Shown here: positions 21,149 through 32,671 of the stretch, piece by piece
Numbering within the stretch: the first letter of the stretch is position 1
Layout: each line of letters opens with the position of its first letter
Assembly: GCA_022495995.1 (NCBI GenBank)
Contig: JAFEMH010001366.1
Span: 422,119-486,118, forward strand
From: Adenophora triphylla var. japonica
Taxonomy: Eukaryota; Streptophyta; Magnoliopsida; Asterales; Campanulaceae
DNA: 64,000 nt
Direction: 5' to 3'
The notes under the pieces: model-generated
Databases searched by the model: none
What the model was told of the DNA's origin: nothing
The model's input: the letters and a program-made list of their open reading frames with translations, nothing else
Position numbers and translations under genes: made by a program

Positions 21149-21488
21149 ATAGTATAGAAAGAGCTTTATATAGAGTGTATTGTAGAGAGAGAGAAAAAGA
21201 GCATCACTTACCTGAATCTTATAGTTATGTACTTATGTATAGAAAGAGTTAGTATGAATTTGATATTTTAGGGATTCCATCATATACATTTAGTATAAGT
21301 ATATACGTGATATATTTGTATATATTGTACTGTATATAAGTGTATGTATATATATATCAAAAAATCGGGCTAATCAACAATGGTAGATTAATTTTAATCA
21401 ACAATGGTGGGTCACTCTGAGTTAATTTAATTTACAGTGTGATGTTCTAAGGTCAGATAAGAGACGCTGATAAGAAATGATGACATTA

Positions 21489-22162
21489 GACCATTTACGA
21501 TGGTTAGTTGAAAAAAAAATTTCAACAGTTGAATCCTCTACAATGGCAAAATGGAAAAAAAATCAACTGTTGAAAAATTAGTTTTTGTTGAAAAAATTCA
21601 ACACCTGTTGAAAAAAAAAGGGCCCCATTTTGACACGTGGCACATTTCTATTGGTCCGAAAAAGGTGTGTGCAACACACCTCCTTTCTAGGCGCGTGAGA
21701 GCTGTGCATATTCCCCTTTTTTTTTCTTTTTTCCGGAAGTTGCCACTTGGCGGTTTATGATTGGTCCCCTTTTTTTCAAATTTCATCCACAATTTTTAAA
21801 AGCAATTATCTTATATAAAAAATTAAAAAAAAAAAATTTACACCAAAATTCATAATTTTTTTTCTCTATAAATAGAGTCTTATTTCATTTGATTTGGACA
21901 CATAAAAAAAACACTTTTTTTCCAATATAAATTTCTAAATTATATTGAAAAATAAAGAATAAAAAATAAAATAAAATAAGAAATATAAAATAAAATAAAA
22001 GTGATGAGTATAGGATGATGAGTTGGAAGGGTGTTGAAAAAATATGGGTGTTGAAACTATTGTAGGGGTTAAAAGTTAAATGGGGTGTTGAATAATTAGT
22101 TGGGAAGAGAGAGAAGCTGATGTGTCGAATTTTAAAGGATGTTGAAACTACTGTAGATGGTC
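21489..22162. mobile_element. Tourist-like (PIF/Harbinger) MITE
   Basis: Ends GACCATTTACGATGG and (reverse complement) GACCATCTACAGTAG are flanked by TTA on both sides (21486-21488, 22163-22165). Interior sequence is shared, in inverse orientation, with 1057-3473 (ACTTGGCGG near 21745; TTTGATTTGGACACA near 21890) and with the remnant at 59140. Confidence 0.75.
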
Positions 22163-22384
22163 TTACGTGCAAAGAAATGTCTATTTTTGAATATTGACGT
22201 GGCTATATTTGGCCTTACAGATGGCAAACTTTAGAGATGCCACATGTGCTTAATCAATTTCCAATTATTGCTATAATTCCAATAAAAAAAAGTGCCCATC
22301 AACTCAATTATTCTGACTAAATTTAGGTTTCAGCAATTCGCTGCATAATAATCTAATAATCGGATACATTGCCATTATTTGAAA

Positions 22385-22985
22385 CATTTCAAAAAAATTG
22401 TCATTATTTGAAATGACTTTATCACCCTACTAATATATTGCCCACCACTGCTCACCATCACCCACTCCCGCAACCATTCACCACCCACCACCGCCACCAT
22501 CCATCGTCGCCATCGTCTCTACTGTCACCACCACCCTCCCATTCTTTCCTCCTCAATCATTTAAAATTCAAACAACAAAACAATGAATTAATCTTATTGT
22601 AAATTCAAGCAATAATCACCACTGATTTCATCTGGATACCCATTTTCTTGACTTTATTTGACCAAAAATTCAAGCTTTAGCTCCATCTGGGTACCCTTTA
22701 TGCCTAGATTTGAAACTCATCTTTCCGTTTCTTGAATCAATCTTTGAAAAACAGCAGAATCAGAGAAGAGACGATGATTGAGGAGGAAAGAATGGGAGGG
22801 TGGTGGTGAGCAGTGGAAACGATGGCAACGATGGGTGGTGACGATGGTGGGTGGTGGATGGTTGCGGGAGTGGGTGGTGGTGAGCAGTGGTAGGCAACAT
22901 ATTAGCGAGAATAATAAAGTCATTTTAATTAATGGCAATTTTTTTAAAAATAATAATGCAAAAATATTAAGTAAATTTGCGGGAG
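22385..22985. repeat. Long foldback repeat, CCACCACTGCTCACC arms
   Basis: The left arm (about 22400-22560) contains CCACTGCTCACCATCACC and CCCTCCCATTCTTTCCTCC. The right arm (about 22768-22910) has the reverse complements GGAGGAAAGAATGGGAGGG and GGTGGTGAGCAGTGG in inverse order. Roughly 200 bp separate the arms. This looks like a foldback-type element; it has no believable ORF. Confidence 0.7.
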
Positions 22986-23209
22986 TAAATAACAATTCTC
23001 TTTTAAAAAACTCCAAGTTTCTTATTAGATAATAGAAGGTCACAATCATAATATACTTGCAAGCCAAATTATTTCATGTGTGAGTTTGGATTTAAAAGAA
23101 ATCCATCCCTTTTTAGGATATATGAAAACATCAAGCCCACCAACCTACCAACTCACGCAAACCCACAAAAATCAATTTTGGTAGGGTTGATTGTAACTTT
23201 TAAAACACT

Positions 23210-23460
23210 AAAACCTATATTCATCATTTTCAAGAATCTCACGGTGTGACAGAATTACATTTTTTTATTTGAAAGTATTACATTTTAAAAAATGTAACAC
23301 TTCTATAAATATTTTTATTTGAAAGTATTACATTTTAAAAAATATATCACTTTCAGAAGTGTTATATTTTTAAAATATAATACTTTTAAAGAGGAAATAT
23401 AACATTGTCATAACGTGAGACGGTATTAAAATGTCATAACGTGAGACGGTATTAAAAAAG
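23210..23460. repeat. Short direct and inverted repeats
   Basis: TTTGAAAGTATTACATTTTAAAAAAT occurs twice in direct order around 23268-23345, with an inverted relative following. GTCATAACGTGAGACGGTATTAAAA is present twice in tandem near 23405-23455. No coding signal. Confidence 0.5.
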
Positions 23461-23477
23461 GTTTTGTCTTTCAAAAA

Positions 23478-23843
23478 TAATACTTTCCCCGTCCCACTTC
23501 ACTTCAAGGGTCCTAGGGTAGTATTTCACGTTTCTTAAGATTTTTTTTAAAAAATGAATAAATAATTGCAAGTAGAGTAGGTAGAAGATTAGAGGAGAGA
23601 GAATGTAAAAATTAAAACATTTATGATAAAATCTCTTTTTGATTGTTTTTTTTTTTTTAAATATGTTAACATTATAAGGGCATAATGAATGATTTTTTTA
23701 TAAATATATTTACATTATAAGGTTATAAATGTCCGAAACACTGTTCAAAATTTGTTATTTATGAAACAAGACTCTTATTTTTGAACGAACTAAAAGAAAA
23801 AGTAGAACTCTTGAATTGAACTTGAAGTGGGATGTAGGGAGTA
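23478..23843. mobile_element. Stowaway-like MITE with internal insertion
   Basis: Opens TACTTTCCCCGTCCCACTTC and closes GAAGTGGGATGTAGGGAGTA. T-rich extra sequence at 23630-23760 enlarges it beyond the usual size. Confidence 0.6.
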
Positions 23844-24610
23844 GTTTATATTGCTAGAATTGATTATCTTATGACAAGTGCTATCTTATCTCAAATCAAT
23901 ATAATGGAGCCAAAAATTCTCAATAGTAAAGCTGCATATTATTTTTTGAGTCATGCAAGAAAACAAAGATCATGCATAGTATTTTCTTTGATTAGATGCA
24001 TAATATTTTTGAGTCATACAAGAAAATAAAGATCATGCATAGTATTTTCTTTGATTAGATGGTAAATAGTCGTTTAATTCACTACATTATTACTATTATA
24101 ATGTGCAAATTCATGTAAAAAAAATCAAAAAATGTACTTGCATGTGTAATGGATCAGCTATGATATCATGTTAAAGTCTGAGGTTCCATCTTAAAATCAA
24201 TTGGTGGTAAGAAAAGCAGCCCAAAATTCTTATATGTTAGAGACAAGTCTTGTTTATTTTCGATGTAAAATAATGTTCTCTTACATCATCACTAACAGAT
24301 GCAAAGTGAATATGTTTTTAAGAAGACAAGAAAAGTATACACACGAATTTCGTATTTTCAGAAATGTAAACAACTAAAATGAACCTTCAACTGCTTTTAG
24401 GATTCATGCATCAATAAACCGAGTAGTAAAGCATGAATTTAGTCGTAAATTAGGCAAGATTATTGCTTTGCTAATGAAGCATTTAGAGTCAAAATTGGGT
24501 TGTTGAATTGTTAAGATATGAACATCAAGACATTGTATTGGTAATTACACAGTATATGGTCTACAACAACAAAAGATTGTACAGATTGTTTTCAAAGAAT
24601 TATATATATA
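23844..24610. other. Intergenic, no gene seen
   Basis: AT-rich. A direct repeat of GTCATRCAAGAAAAYAAAGATCATGCATAG lies at about 23948-24050. The piece around 24160-24250 (CATGTTAAAGTCTGAGGTTCC...) is similar to 62480-62590 and looks like part of a dispersed element. Confidence 0.4.
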
Positions 24611-24897
24611 TACTCCCTTCATCCCGCTACAATTTGCACACTTTTTTCATTGGACTTTTTTCATTGAACGTCGCATTACAAATTGCACACTTTTTAAAAT
24701 GACAAAAAATCTTTACTATTCCACTCACTAATTCTCTCTCCTACTTTACTTTTATACTCACAACATCAATCAAATCACTATTTTCTACCCCATTTTCTCT
24801 CTCCAACCTCACTTTTCATATTCAAAACATTTTCTCTACTAACTTTTTTCTTAATTCTCGCAAGCAACAAGAATCGCAAGAAGTTCCGACGAAAGGA

Positions 24898-24900
<3 letters not shown>
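24611..24900. mobile_element. Stowaway-like MITE (first of a chain)
   Basis: Opens TACTCCCTTCATCCCGC and closes GTTCCGACGAAAGGAGTA. It is followed directly by (TA)n at 24901-24968. Confidence 0.65.

Positions 24901-24968
<68 letters not shown>
24901..24968. repeat. (TA)n microsatellite
   Basis: About 34 uninterrupted TA units lie between two Stowaway MITEs. Confidence 0.95.
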
Positions 24969-24969
<1 letters not shown>

Positions 24970-25227
24970 TCCCTCCATCCCGTCCGACTTAGGAATTTTT
25001 CATTTGGTGTGGGGATTAAGAAATACTATTATAATATTAGGAGAGAGAATGAGTGGAGGATGTGTTGTGAGTGTGAAAAATTAAATAGGAGAGAGAATGA
25101 AATGTGGATAAATAAATGATTTGAGATTATTGTCAGTGGAAAGTATAAAAAGTGGGTCCCATTTAATATAAAAGTAATATAAACTTTCCATTTTGGGCCG
25201 TCCTAAGTCGGGTGAGACGCCCAAATG

Positions 25228-25230
<3 letters not shown>
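24967..25230. mobile_element. Stowaway-like MITE, right terminus eroded
   Basis: Opens TACTCCCTCCATCCCGTCCG. The right part reads GGGCCGTCCTAAGTCGGGTGAGACGCC but the final GGAGGGAGTA is replaced by (AT)n (25231-25292). Confidence 0.6.

Positions 25231-25292
<62 letters not shown>
25231..25292. repeat. (TA)n microsatellite
   Basis: About 30 TA units run directly into the next MITE. Confidence 0.95.
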
Positions 25293-25295
<3 letters not shown>

Positions 25296-25579
25296 TCCCT
25301 CCGTCCGCCTAGTAAGTTCACACTTACTGTTTACACGTTAATTAAGGAGGGAGTATTATATTGAAAGTGTTGTGAGTGTGAAAATAAAATAGGAGAGAGA
25401 ATGAGTGGAGGGAATAGTAAATTATAATGGTTTGTGAGTATTAAAATAATGTAGGAGAGAGAATGAGTGGAGAGAATAGTGATTTAAGGTTTCCTTTTTA
25501 GGAAAGAAACAAAGTGTGAACTTTGTAAACGGACGCCCAAAATAGAAAGTGTGAACTTTGTAAGCGGACGGAGGGAGTA
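25293..25579. mobile_element. Stowaway-like MITE
   Basis: Opens TACTCCCTCCGTCCGCCTA and closes GTAAGCGGACGGAGGGAGTA. Confidence 0.85.
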
Positions 25580-25587
25580 TATATATA

Positions 25588-25877
25588 TACTCCCTCCGTC
25601 CCACCGATCTTAAGAAAACTTTTCATTTTGAGCGTCCCGTCGATCTTAAGAATTCCAAAAATGGAAAGTTTTTATTAATTTTATAATTAATAGGACCCAC
25701 ATGTCATACTCACAATAACAATCCACTCACTATTTATCCCACTCATTCTCTCTCCTATTTAATTTTTTACACTCACAACACTTCTTCCACTCATTCTCTC
25801 TCCTAATACTATAATAATATTTCTTAATTCCTGTGTCTTTTCATTTTTTTCTTAAGATGGCTGGGGCGGAGGCAGTA
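25588..25877. mobile_element. Stowaway-like MITE
   Basis: Opens TACTCCCTCCGTCCCACCG only a few TA units after the previous element. Closes GCTGGGGCGGAGGCAGTA. Confidence 0.75.
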
Positions 25878-26118
25878 TATTGTTGGTGTCAATTCTATTT
25901 GATCATTTATCCCTAAGAGTTGGCATCTTGGCAATTGGCATTAACCCTCTCCTCTCTGTCCCTTCTCCTTTGTCCACTCGAAACATCTTGTTCCCCAATG
26001 AACAGTTAAAAATTCAATCTTTGAATCTCAAATTTTGATTATTTTTCCCCAATTTGACCGTTTGTACAACTACATGTACTTCAATCATGTATCTCCGCAT
26101 CCTCTTCCTTTACAAACA

Positions 26119-26427
26119 TACTCCCTCCGTCCCGTTCAAAATGTTTCAACTATTCTTTTTGAGTGTTCCATTTAAAATGTCTTAACTCAAAAAAGAAATT
26201 TTTTTTATTACTTTTTATTTGTGAGACTCACTTGTCATACTCACAATACATATTCATTAACTATTTTCTAAACCACTTTCTCTTTTCTACGTCACTTTTC
26301 ATACTCACAACATTTATTTCACTATACACTTTTTCTCTTTCCTACGTCACTTTTCTTAATTCCCATGTATTCCTTAATTCTCGTGCATGGACCATTTTGA
26401 GACATTTCGATCGGGACGGAGGGAGTA
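26119..26427. mobile_element. Stowaway-like MITE
   Basis: Opens TACTCCCTCCGTCCCGTTC and closes TCGATCGGGACGGAGGGAGTA, with TA at both borders. Confidence 0.8.
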
Positions 26428-27572
26428 TTAAAAAAGACCCATCTTTCCTGTTCTTTTTTCCATAAATATTTTTCCCTATTTTAATTTTGTTCCTTCCCAT
26501 GTTCCCACAATCTTGCCTCCTCGCCCATGTTTCCTTATTTTGTATTGGTTCAGTTAATTATTCTTTAAATTAAGTTAATTTATTTCTCTAATTTTACTTG
26601 ACTTGCTCATCTAATGCCGGGCATGCAATGTATGGACTCTAGATTCTGCTTTCTTCCTCTTTCTTTAATTTATTGATCCCTTGTTTGTTGCTTCCTTAAG
26701 TTTGTGCTGTTTAGATTTGAATAATAATTTCTTTGTTTATTGATCGTGTTAATTTATTTCTTGTTTTCTCAAATGGGTTTGTGTTTATCGTTGAGAAAGT
26801 ACAAGGTAGTTGCCTCTTGAGTGTTCTTCACTGTTTGGAAAGTTTGCATTGAGATTCAGATTCAAATTCAAATTTGAGAAATTGGGTTTTGCTCTTTTTA
26901 CTATTCAAGCTTTGATTTGTGTTTGTTCTTGAGTGTGGGATTTCAAAAGATTTAGGAATTAGGGTTTGCTCATTGGTAATTTCCGTGGGAATGCAGGGTG
27001 GATTTGGTTTGAATTTTGAGATTTTGATTCAGATTTGAGAAATTGGGTTTTGTTCCTTCTGTTGGAAAGATTAGATTTTGGGGATTTTCTTGTGTGGAAG
27101 TGTGGATTGAATTGGATTATTTTCCAACCTATATCTTTACTTGTTTCAACTACATTTGAGTGTTATTTATGGGAATTAATATGAAAAAGATGGGGAAATT
27201 TTGTTTGGAGTTTGAGGTAAGTTGTTGAAGCTTCTTTCTATCGCGTCCTCGATGTTTATGGAAATGAGGGTGTTGTTAGGCATTAGTAAGATGGGGTTTT
27301 TGGTTAATGCTTTCTTTTGAGGTGGGGATAAGATTGGGGGAAATTTGAATTGAGTTAGTTAGGGAGTTTTAAAGGCTCATTCACGAGATTGTTCCGCTTA
27401 AGGATTTCAAATTAGCAACTGCCCCTTAATAACATTTGTCTGCTCTCCAACGACTTCCTCGTTTTTCATGTTCAAAAAGTTGGATTTGAGCCTATAAAAG
27501 CTAGTAGGGCTGGTTCAGATTTGAGCCGTGAATAGAGTTGAGGCGTTTGGGAATCTTTATCTTTTGAAAGAA
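26428..27572 (+). other. Promoter / 5' UTR region of the epimerase-like gene
   Basis: T-rich unique-looking sequence without transposon ends. The transcript start and any 5' UTR intron cannot be fixed by eye. An ATG at 27528 is in frame with the chosen start and would add 15 residues. Confidence 0.4.
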
Positions 27573-30500
27573 ATGGGGCATTCTGCAGCTGTTTGGGATT
27601 CTAGGGCAGCGATTGAAGTGACAAAGGATTGGAATGGGATTGATCAAATCGAGCTTCGGAATGCACAGGGGGCTTTAGCTAAGGTTAGATCATATCTATC
27701 AACACTTTTTTCGACTAGATTTTTTTTTTTGATGATGAATTTAATTGTTTCCTTAAAGTTTCAATCTTTGATAGCGATTTTAGATACTCAATGCTGTTTG
27801 ATTCGTATATGTGGATGAGGTTTAGAAAGTTCATGATTGTTCTTGAATTTTACGGATTGATGTTCTAGGTGAGCTTGCACGGAGCACACGTCACATCGTG
27901 GCGGAATAATCGTGGGGAGGAACTCCTATTTACTAGTAGTAAGGTGAGAATTGTTCATTAATTTTCTTCTTGTTTTGATATCTTTGTGAAATCTTGATTC
28001 GAATTTCCCGAAAATTGTCAATTTGACCTAGATGGAAAGGCTATAATACTGATATACGATATAAGAGTGCTAGACTTAGAGATCAATGATGACTCAATTT
28101 TGATATAAAGTTTGGAATTAGAAAGGGTGATTTGTTTACAATTAATGTTGATTGCTTGGATTGGTATCAACTAGTTTCGCTAGAATGATGCTAATCTTGT
28201 ACTCCCTCCGTCCCAAAATGAATGACCATTTTTGTTCAAGAACAAAAATGGTCATTCACTTTGGGACGGAGGGACTATTCACTAAGAATATACAAGCACT
28301 TAGATGCGATGTTTTCATTATTTTCTTGTTGTGTGATAATCTATGTGAAAATCATGGTTGAGTTTTCTCGTTAACAGCCAATTCAACACAGATGGATGGT
28401 CATAATCAAGATATAGAAACACTAATTTGTTTACATTAAAATAGATGATTGGATAGAATGATATCAACTAAATTCGCAAGAATGATACTGATCTCGTGTT
28501 GGCTGATAAATTTTAGGCAATATTTAAGTCTCCAAAAGCAATGCGAGGAGGAATTCCGATTTGTTTTCCCCAGGTACATCAATCATTCTTATTCTTGTAT
28601 TTAAATTATTTGGTGGATATAAAATTTATTTTGCTGATGTTCTTGTATCGACAATGTCTGCAGTTTGGTAACTGTGGTTCAGTCGAGCAGCATGGATTTG
28701 CAAGAAACAAAATCTGGATCGTTGATGATAATCCTCCTCCACTTCGCCCCAGCGATTCCCATGGGAAATCCTTCATTGACTTGCTACTCAAACCCTCTGA
28801 TGAGGATCTCAAGTTCTGGCCACATAGGTTTGACCTCGATGCTTTTAGAAATTTTGTTTTAGTTTTGCTGAACAAATCTTTGATTATATAATATGTGCAC
28901 AGGCAGAGCTACGCTATGTCTAATGGGGACAATTTCCCCATTTGAGAGAAAGAAATTATTTTACTAGTGCAAATATTGTACTCCCTATGTCCCTAAATGA
29001 ATGTCCATTTTGAAGATTTTTTTTCCCCAAAATGAATGTCATTTTCGGAAAAAACTGTCCCTAAATGTTCTTTTACCAAAAAAATTTCACTAGTTATTTT
29101 ATAATTGCAAAACTCAATATTTGATAACAAGATTATTTATGCGCCTTTGCCATTAACTTATGTAAAGAGTGTGCCAAAGAGCTCTAGCTCAAGCGACATC
29201 TAGGGGTGAATACATAAATATACCACTGAACTTAAGGATTGGATGTAGATATGCCCCTAACGTCGAAAATTGGCACATTTGCCCCTAAACTCAATGAATA
29301 ATAGGGCAAATTTGACCCCCGTTAAATTTTCGTCAAAAAACTAACAGTTTTGATGACTATGCAGCTTATTTGAGCATTTTACATAAATACGTGGAAATAA
29401 AATATCCAAATGGACATGCTGATGTAGGACAATACAATAATAGGTCGTTTATATGATGTGTAAAACAACATCATCTTGAATTAAATTTCTATTTGGTCAC
29501 TAACCTATTGAATTTGTTTCGTTACGATCACAATTTAAATTTTGTTAAACTAGTGACCACAAAAGTAGAAAAATTATATAAAAATAAATTTCTTCTCTGG
29601 GCCGCCTCCCAGCAAGTTTAGTGCGTCATCTCCTTCTCTCTCCACCTCTCTAATGCCTTCGTCTTCTCCGGTGTGCGCGTGTGTTGCATTTCTATATGGT
29701 TTGAATTTTGTATGCATTGCTGTGTATGTGCGTGTGTTTATGGGTGTGCGCGTGTGTTGCATTTCTATATGGTTGAAGTTCTAGAGGTTGAATGTTGTTT
29801 TGGTATTGATTTGTGGTAGTGGTGGCGGTGGGTGGTTGTAGTGAGATGGTGGTAGGATGGGGATGATGGGGCGGCTTGGTGGCGAGGAGTGGTGGTGATA
29901 AAGTTGCAATATAGTCAAACTCAAGCAATATTAAAAGGTTGCTGTACAAATGGAAAAAATAAATAATCCAAGTTAATTGTTAAGGTGGGTTGATATTGTA
30001 CAAATTCAATAGGTTAGTGACCAAATATAAATTTAACTCAAGATGACGTCGTTTTACACATCATATAAACGACGTAGTGTTGTATTGTCCTGCATCAGCA
30101 TGTCCATTTGGATATTTTATTTCCACGTATTTATTTAAAATGTCCACATAAGCTGCGTAGTCATCAAAACTGTTAGTTTTTGGACGAAAATTTAACGGAG
30201 GTCAAATCTGCCTTATTATTCATTGAGTTTAGGGGCAAATGTGTCAAATTTCGACGTTAGGGGCATATCTGCATCCAATCCTTAAGTTAAGGGCCATATT
30301 TCTGTATTTACCCCGACATCTAGTATCTCTCTTTATATATATATAAAGAGTTAACATTTTCAGAATGTCACTCAAATTAAAATTTTGACATTTATTTAGG
30401 GACGGAGGGAGTAAGAAATTAGTGGTTTTAGTGCACTTTGTTGAACTTTCCCCCCGTTTGTAAACAAAGAAATGCACTAAATTTTATTATGCCCCCTTTT

Positions 30501-32176
30501 AATAAGTGAAAATGTTGTTGCCCCCCTTTCAAAAATTTCCCGACTCTGCTAGTGCTAGTGCTAGTGCATATGTGGACGCTGTTCGGGACTGTTTAGGGTG
30601 GCAAATATTTTATTAGGTCTGCTTCTTATGATAAATGTCTTCCCAACTAATGGCTTCTGAATTCAAAGGTTATGTGACAAAGGTTTCAAATTTTTATAAA
30701 TGGATGTAAGGGCAGGCGCTTCTGAGTTAAAGTTTTTTGTGTGTGTGTCCGTAAAAAAAGTTACATATTGCTGATGTTTTTTCTCTTCTTCTTTCATTTC
30801 CCCCATTTGTCAGTTTTGAGTTTCGCCTAAGGGTCTCCCTCGGACTGGAGGGAAATCTGACGTTGATATCTCGCATTAGGAACATCAATGGCAAGCCATT
30901 CAGTTTCTCCTTCGCTTATCATCCACACTTGGCTGTTTCTGACATCAGGTACGAGCCATTTTCTAAATTATTATGTTTATTTTAACAATTACTAATATGC
31001 ATATGTTTTGGAAATTGTATATAATCAACAGTGAAGTGAGGGTAGAAGGACTCGAGACAATGGACTATTTAGACAACCTATGCAAAAGAGAGCGATTTAC
31101 TGAACAAGGAGACGCCTTAACTTTTGAGTCCGAGGTATTTTTCTCTCTTTTTAACCGATTGTTGTTTAATTTTTCCTTCAAAACATATGAGCAAATATGA
31201 GCTAAAAATTTGACATTAACATGGGGACCAACGTAGAAGAAAAAAAAAGGTAAGATGATGGCGTTCTTATTTATGTAATTGTACTTATTTTTTCCTCTCA
31301 TTTTTGTTTATTTCAGATTGATCGGGTTTATCTTAGTTCCCCAAATTGTGTTGCTGTCCTTGATCACGAGAAGAAACGGACGTTTGTGATAAGAAAGGAA
31401 GGGCTACCGGATGTTGGTAAGATACTTTCAATTCGCTTAGTTTTGTAATGGAAATGGAGCAAGGCAAATGACCATAAGGTCACGGGTTCGAACCTTGGCG
31501 AACAGCCTCTTGGCAATTGTCAGGGGAAGGCTCTAGTAAATGGTTCCCTCTCCCAACCCCCGCAAGGCGGGGAGCGCTTGGCGCACCCGGGTTTGCCCTT
31601 TTTTATGAAGTCAATCAGTGGCGAATTCCGATGAGTAGAAATAATTTAGGCATAAAATGTTACTCCGTAAATAATAATATTCGAATTTAACTACAAAAGG
31701 GGTCAAATTTACAACTGTGCAATGTTTTCTTCAAGAAAAGGGGGTCAAAACTGAAAATTTCTTATTATTTTAGTGTTAAATGATTATTTTTTCTAGTTTC
31801 AAAGGTAGTAAAGTGTTAACTTTCAAAAGACAAAAAGGGGGTGGGGTGGGTTCAAAGAACCTATAATTTTTTTTTCTTTCGGGAGATAACCGAGGGGTTA
31901 CTTCCAATTAGGTCCAACGTTACCCAAGTGACATTTGTTAAGTTACAACATAACGAGTCAGGAGCTAATGCTCGACATTTGTATACAGTTGTGTGGAATC
32001 CGTGGGAGAAAAAGTCAAAGTCAATGGCAGATTTCGGAGACGGGGAATACAGACAAATGCTTTGTGTTGATGGGGCGGCAATAGAGAAACCTATTACTTT
32101 GAAACAAGGAGAAGAGTGGACTGGTCGCCTCGACCTTGCTGTTGTGCACTCAAGTTTTTGCTACGAGGACCTCTGA
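27573..32176 (+). CDS. Putative glucose-6-phosphate 1-epimerase (aldose-1-epimerase family), 310 aa, 8 coding exons
   Basis: Predicted to interconvert alpha and beta anomers of hexose-6-phosphates in sugar metabolism, probably in the cytosol (no transit peptide seen). Exons: 27573-27683, 27869-27943, 28517-28573, 28664-28827, 30814-30948, 31032-31134, 31317-31416, 31989-32176; all are GT-AG with consistent phase. Landmarks in order: start MGHSAAVWD, HGAHVTSW, RGGIPICFPQFG (72-83), EQHGFARN (89-96), FSFAYHPHL (167-175), MLCVDGAAIEKP (272-283), EEWTGRL. H91 and H172 are where this fold keeps its active-site histidines. The Glu used by yeast and bacterial relatives appears as Asp276; I believe plant members share this. 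An in-frame ATG at 27528 is possible, but MGHSAAVWD is the usual start. Length is typical. Introns 3, 4 and 7 hold transposons. Confidence 0.93.
28200..28276. mobile_element. Miniature Stowaway-like hairpin (77 bp)
   Basis: TACTCCCTCCGTCCCAAAATG and CTTTGGGACGGAGGGACTA enclose CCATTTTTGTTCAAGAACAAAAATGG, so almost the whole sequence is one palindrome. It is in intron 2 of the epimerase-like gene. Confidence 0.8.
28979..30413. mobile_element. Stowaway MITE split by a foldback element
   Basis: Opens TACTCCCTATGTCCCTAAATG and closes CATTTATTTAGGGACGGAGGGAGTA. The 1.1-kb element at 29203-30314 splits it. Confidence 0.7.
29203..30314. mobile_element. Foldback element with about 310-bp inverted arms and 8-bp TSD
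   Basis: The left arm begins GGGGTGAATACATAAATAT and the right arm, reverse-complemented, begins GGGGTAAATACAGAAATAT. The arms stay complementary to about 29520 / 29995 (landmarks: GGACATGCTGATG and its inverse; the CTATTTGGTCACTAACCTATTG inverse pair). GACATCTA flanks it on both sides (29195-29202, 30315-30322); one extra G could make the duplication 9 bp, as in Mutator-like elements. The core has (CACA)n-like and GGTGGTGG repeats but no transposase. Confidence 0.85.
31449..31605 (+). mobile_element. Au-like SINE in intron 7 of the epimerase-like gene
   Basis: A tRNA-derived head with the B-box-like GGTTCGAACC (31485-31494), preceded by CAAGGTCACG-like sequence, leads into CAGCCTCTTGGCAATTGTCAG and GCGCACCCGGGTTTGCCC and ends in TTTTTT. 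Order and wording fit the Au family of plant SINEs. It has the gene's orientation. Confidence 0.8.
31616..31880. mobile_element. GGCGGA-type MITE fragment
   Basis: Starts CAGTGGCGAATTCCG and contains 'GGGGTCAAA' and 'AAAAAGGGGGTGGGG' blocks of the family. It directly follows the SINE and lies in intron 7. Confidence 0.45.
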
Positions 32177-32671
32177 TTTTCAGTTGAGGTTTTCATGTCT
32201 GTTAAGTTTTAGAAAATTAGGTTTGTTCGTGAGTCGTCAGAAGCGAAAAGGTGAACTTTTTTTTGCTTTGATCGACTAGCTAAGCCTATGTTTTATGAAA
32301 TGGCTGCGTTTATTATCCGTTCAGTGGCTTTTTTTTTTTTCCTTTTTTTCGGTTCCTGCTATGGTTCGACATGGTTCGACGGGCGTTTCTGTAGCCATCT
32401 GTTTGACTTAAGGCGGATTTTATTTAAAGGAATGGAAGTTGTAAGGTGTAGTTTCTTGGTTGATTGGCATTCTTGTGGCATGTCTTCCTGTTTTTGATGT
32501 TGTTTTTCCAAGGAATTGAGAAACTATGTGTCAAATGTGTGTGCAGGTGTGTTTCTAGGCCACTTTTGGCAAGGAAGCTATAAAGAAAAGCTTTATTGCA
32601 CCTTTCTTGTTTGATTGACATTCTTGTGTCATGCCCTTTTTTGTTAAAAATAATCAGGTTTTGGGACCGTT

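Larger units (their letters stand above)
28899..30552. mobile_element. GGCAGAG-type MITE, outermost of a three-level nest
   Basis: Left end CACAGGCAGAGCTACG and right end (reverse complement) CACTAGCAGAGTCGGG. 'GGGGACAATTTCCCC' and 'GCCCCCCTTTC' blocks mark the GGCGGAG family. The Stowaway element at 28979-30413 is inserted in it. It is in intron 4 of the epimerase-like gene. Confidence 0.6.

Noticed and set aside
24778..24978. Poly-IY protein frames at (TA)n tracts (also near 44055, 46827, 51489 and 58620)
   Set aside because: They are translations of TA microsatellites.
27528..27572. Upstream in-frame ATG as the start of the epimerase-like protein
   Set aside because: Family members start at MGHSAAVWD; the extra 15 residues have no recognised counterpart. 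It cannot be excluded without transcript data.
28541..28891. 116-aa + strand ORF as a separate gene
   Set aside because: It reads exons 3 and 4 of the epimerase-like gene through the intron between them.
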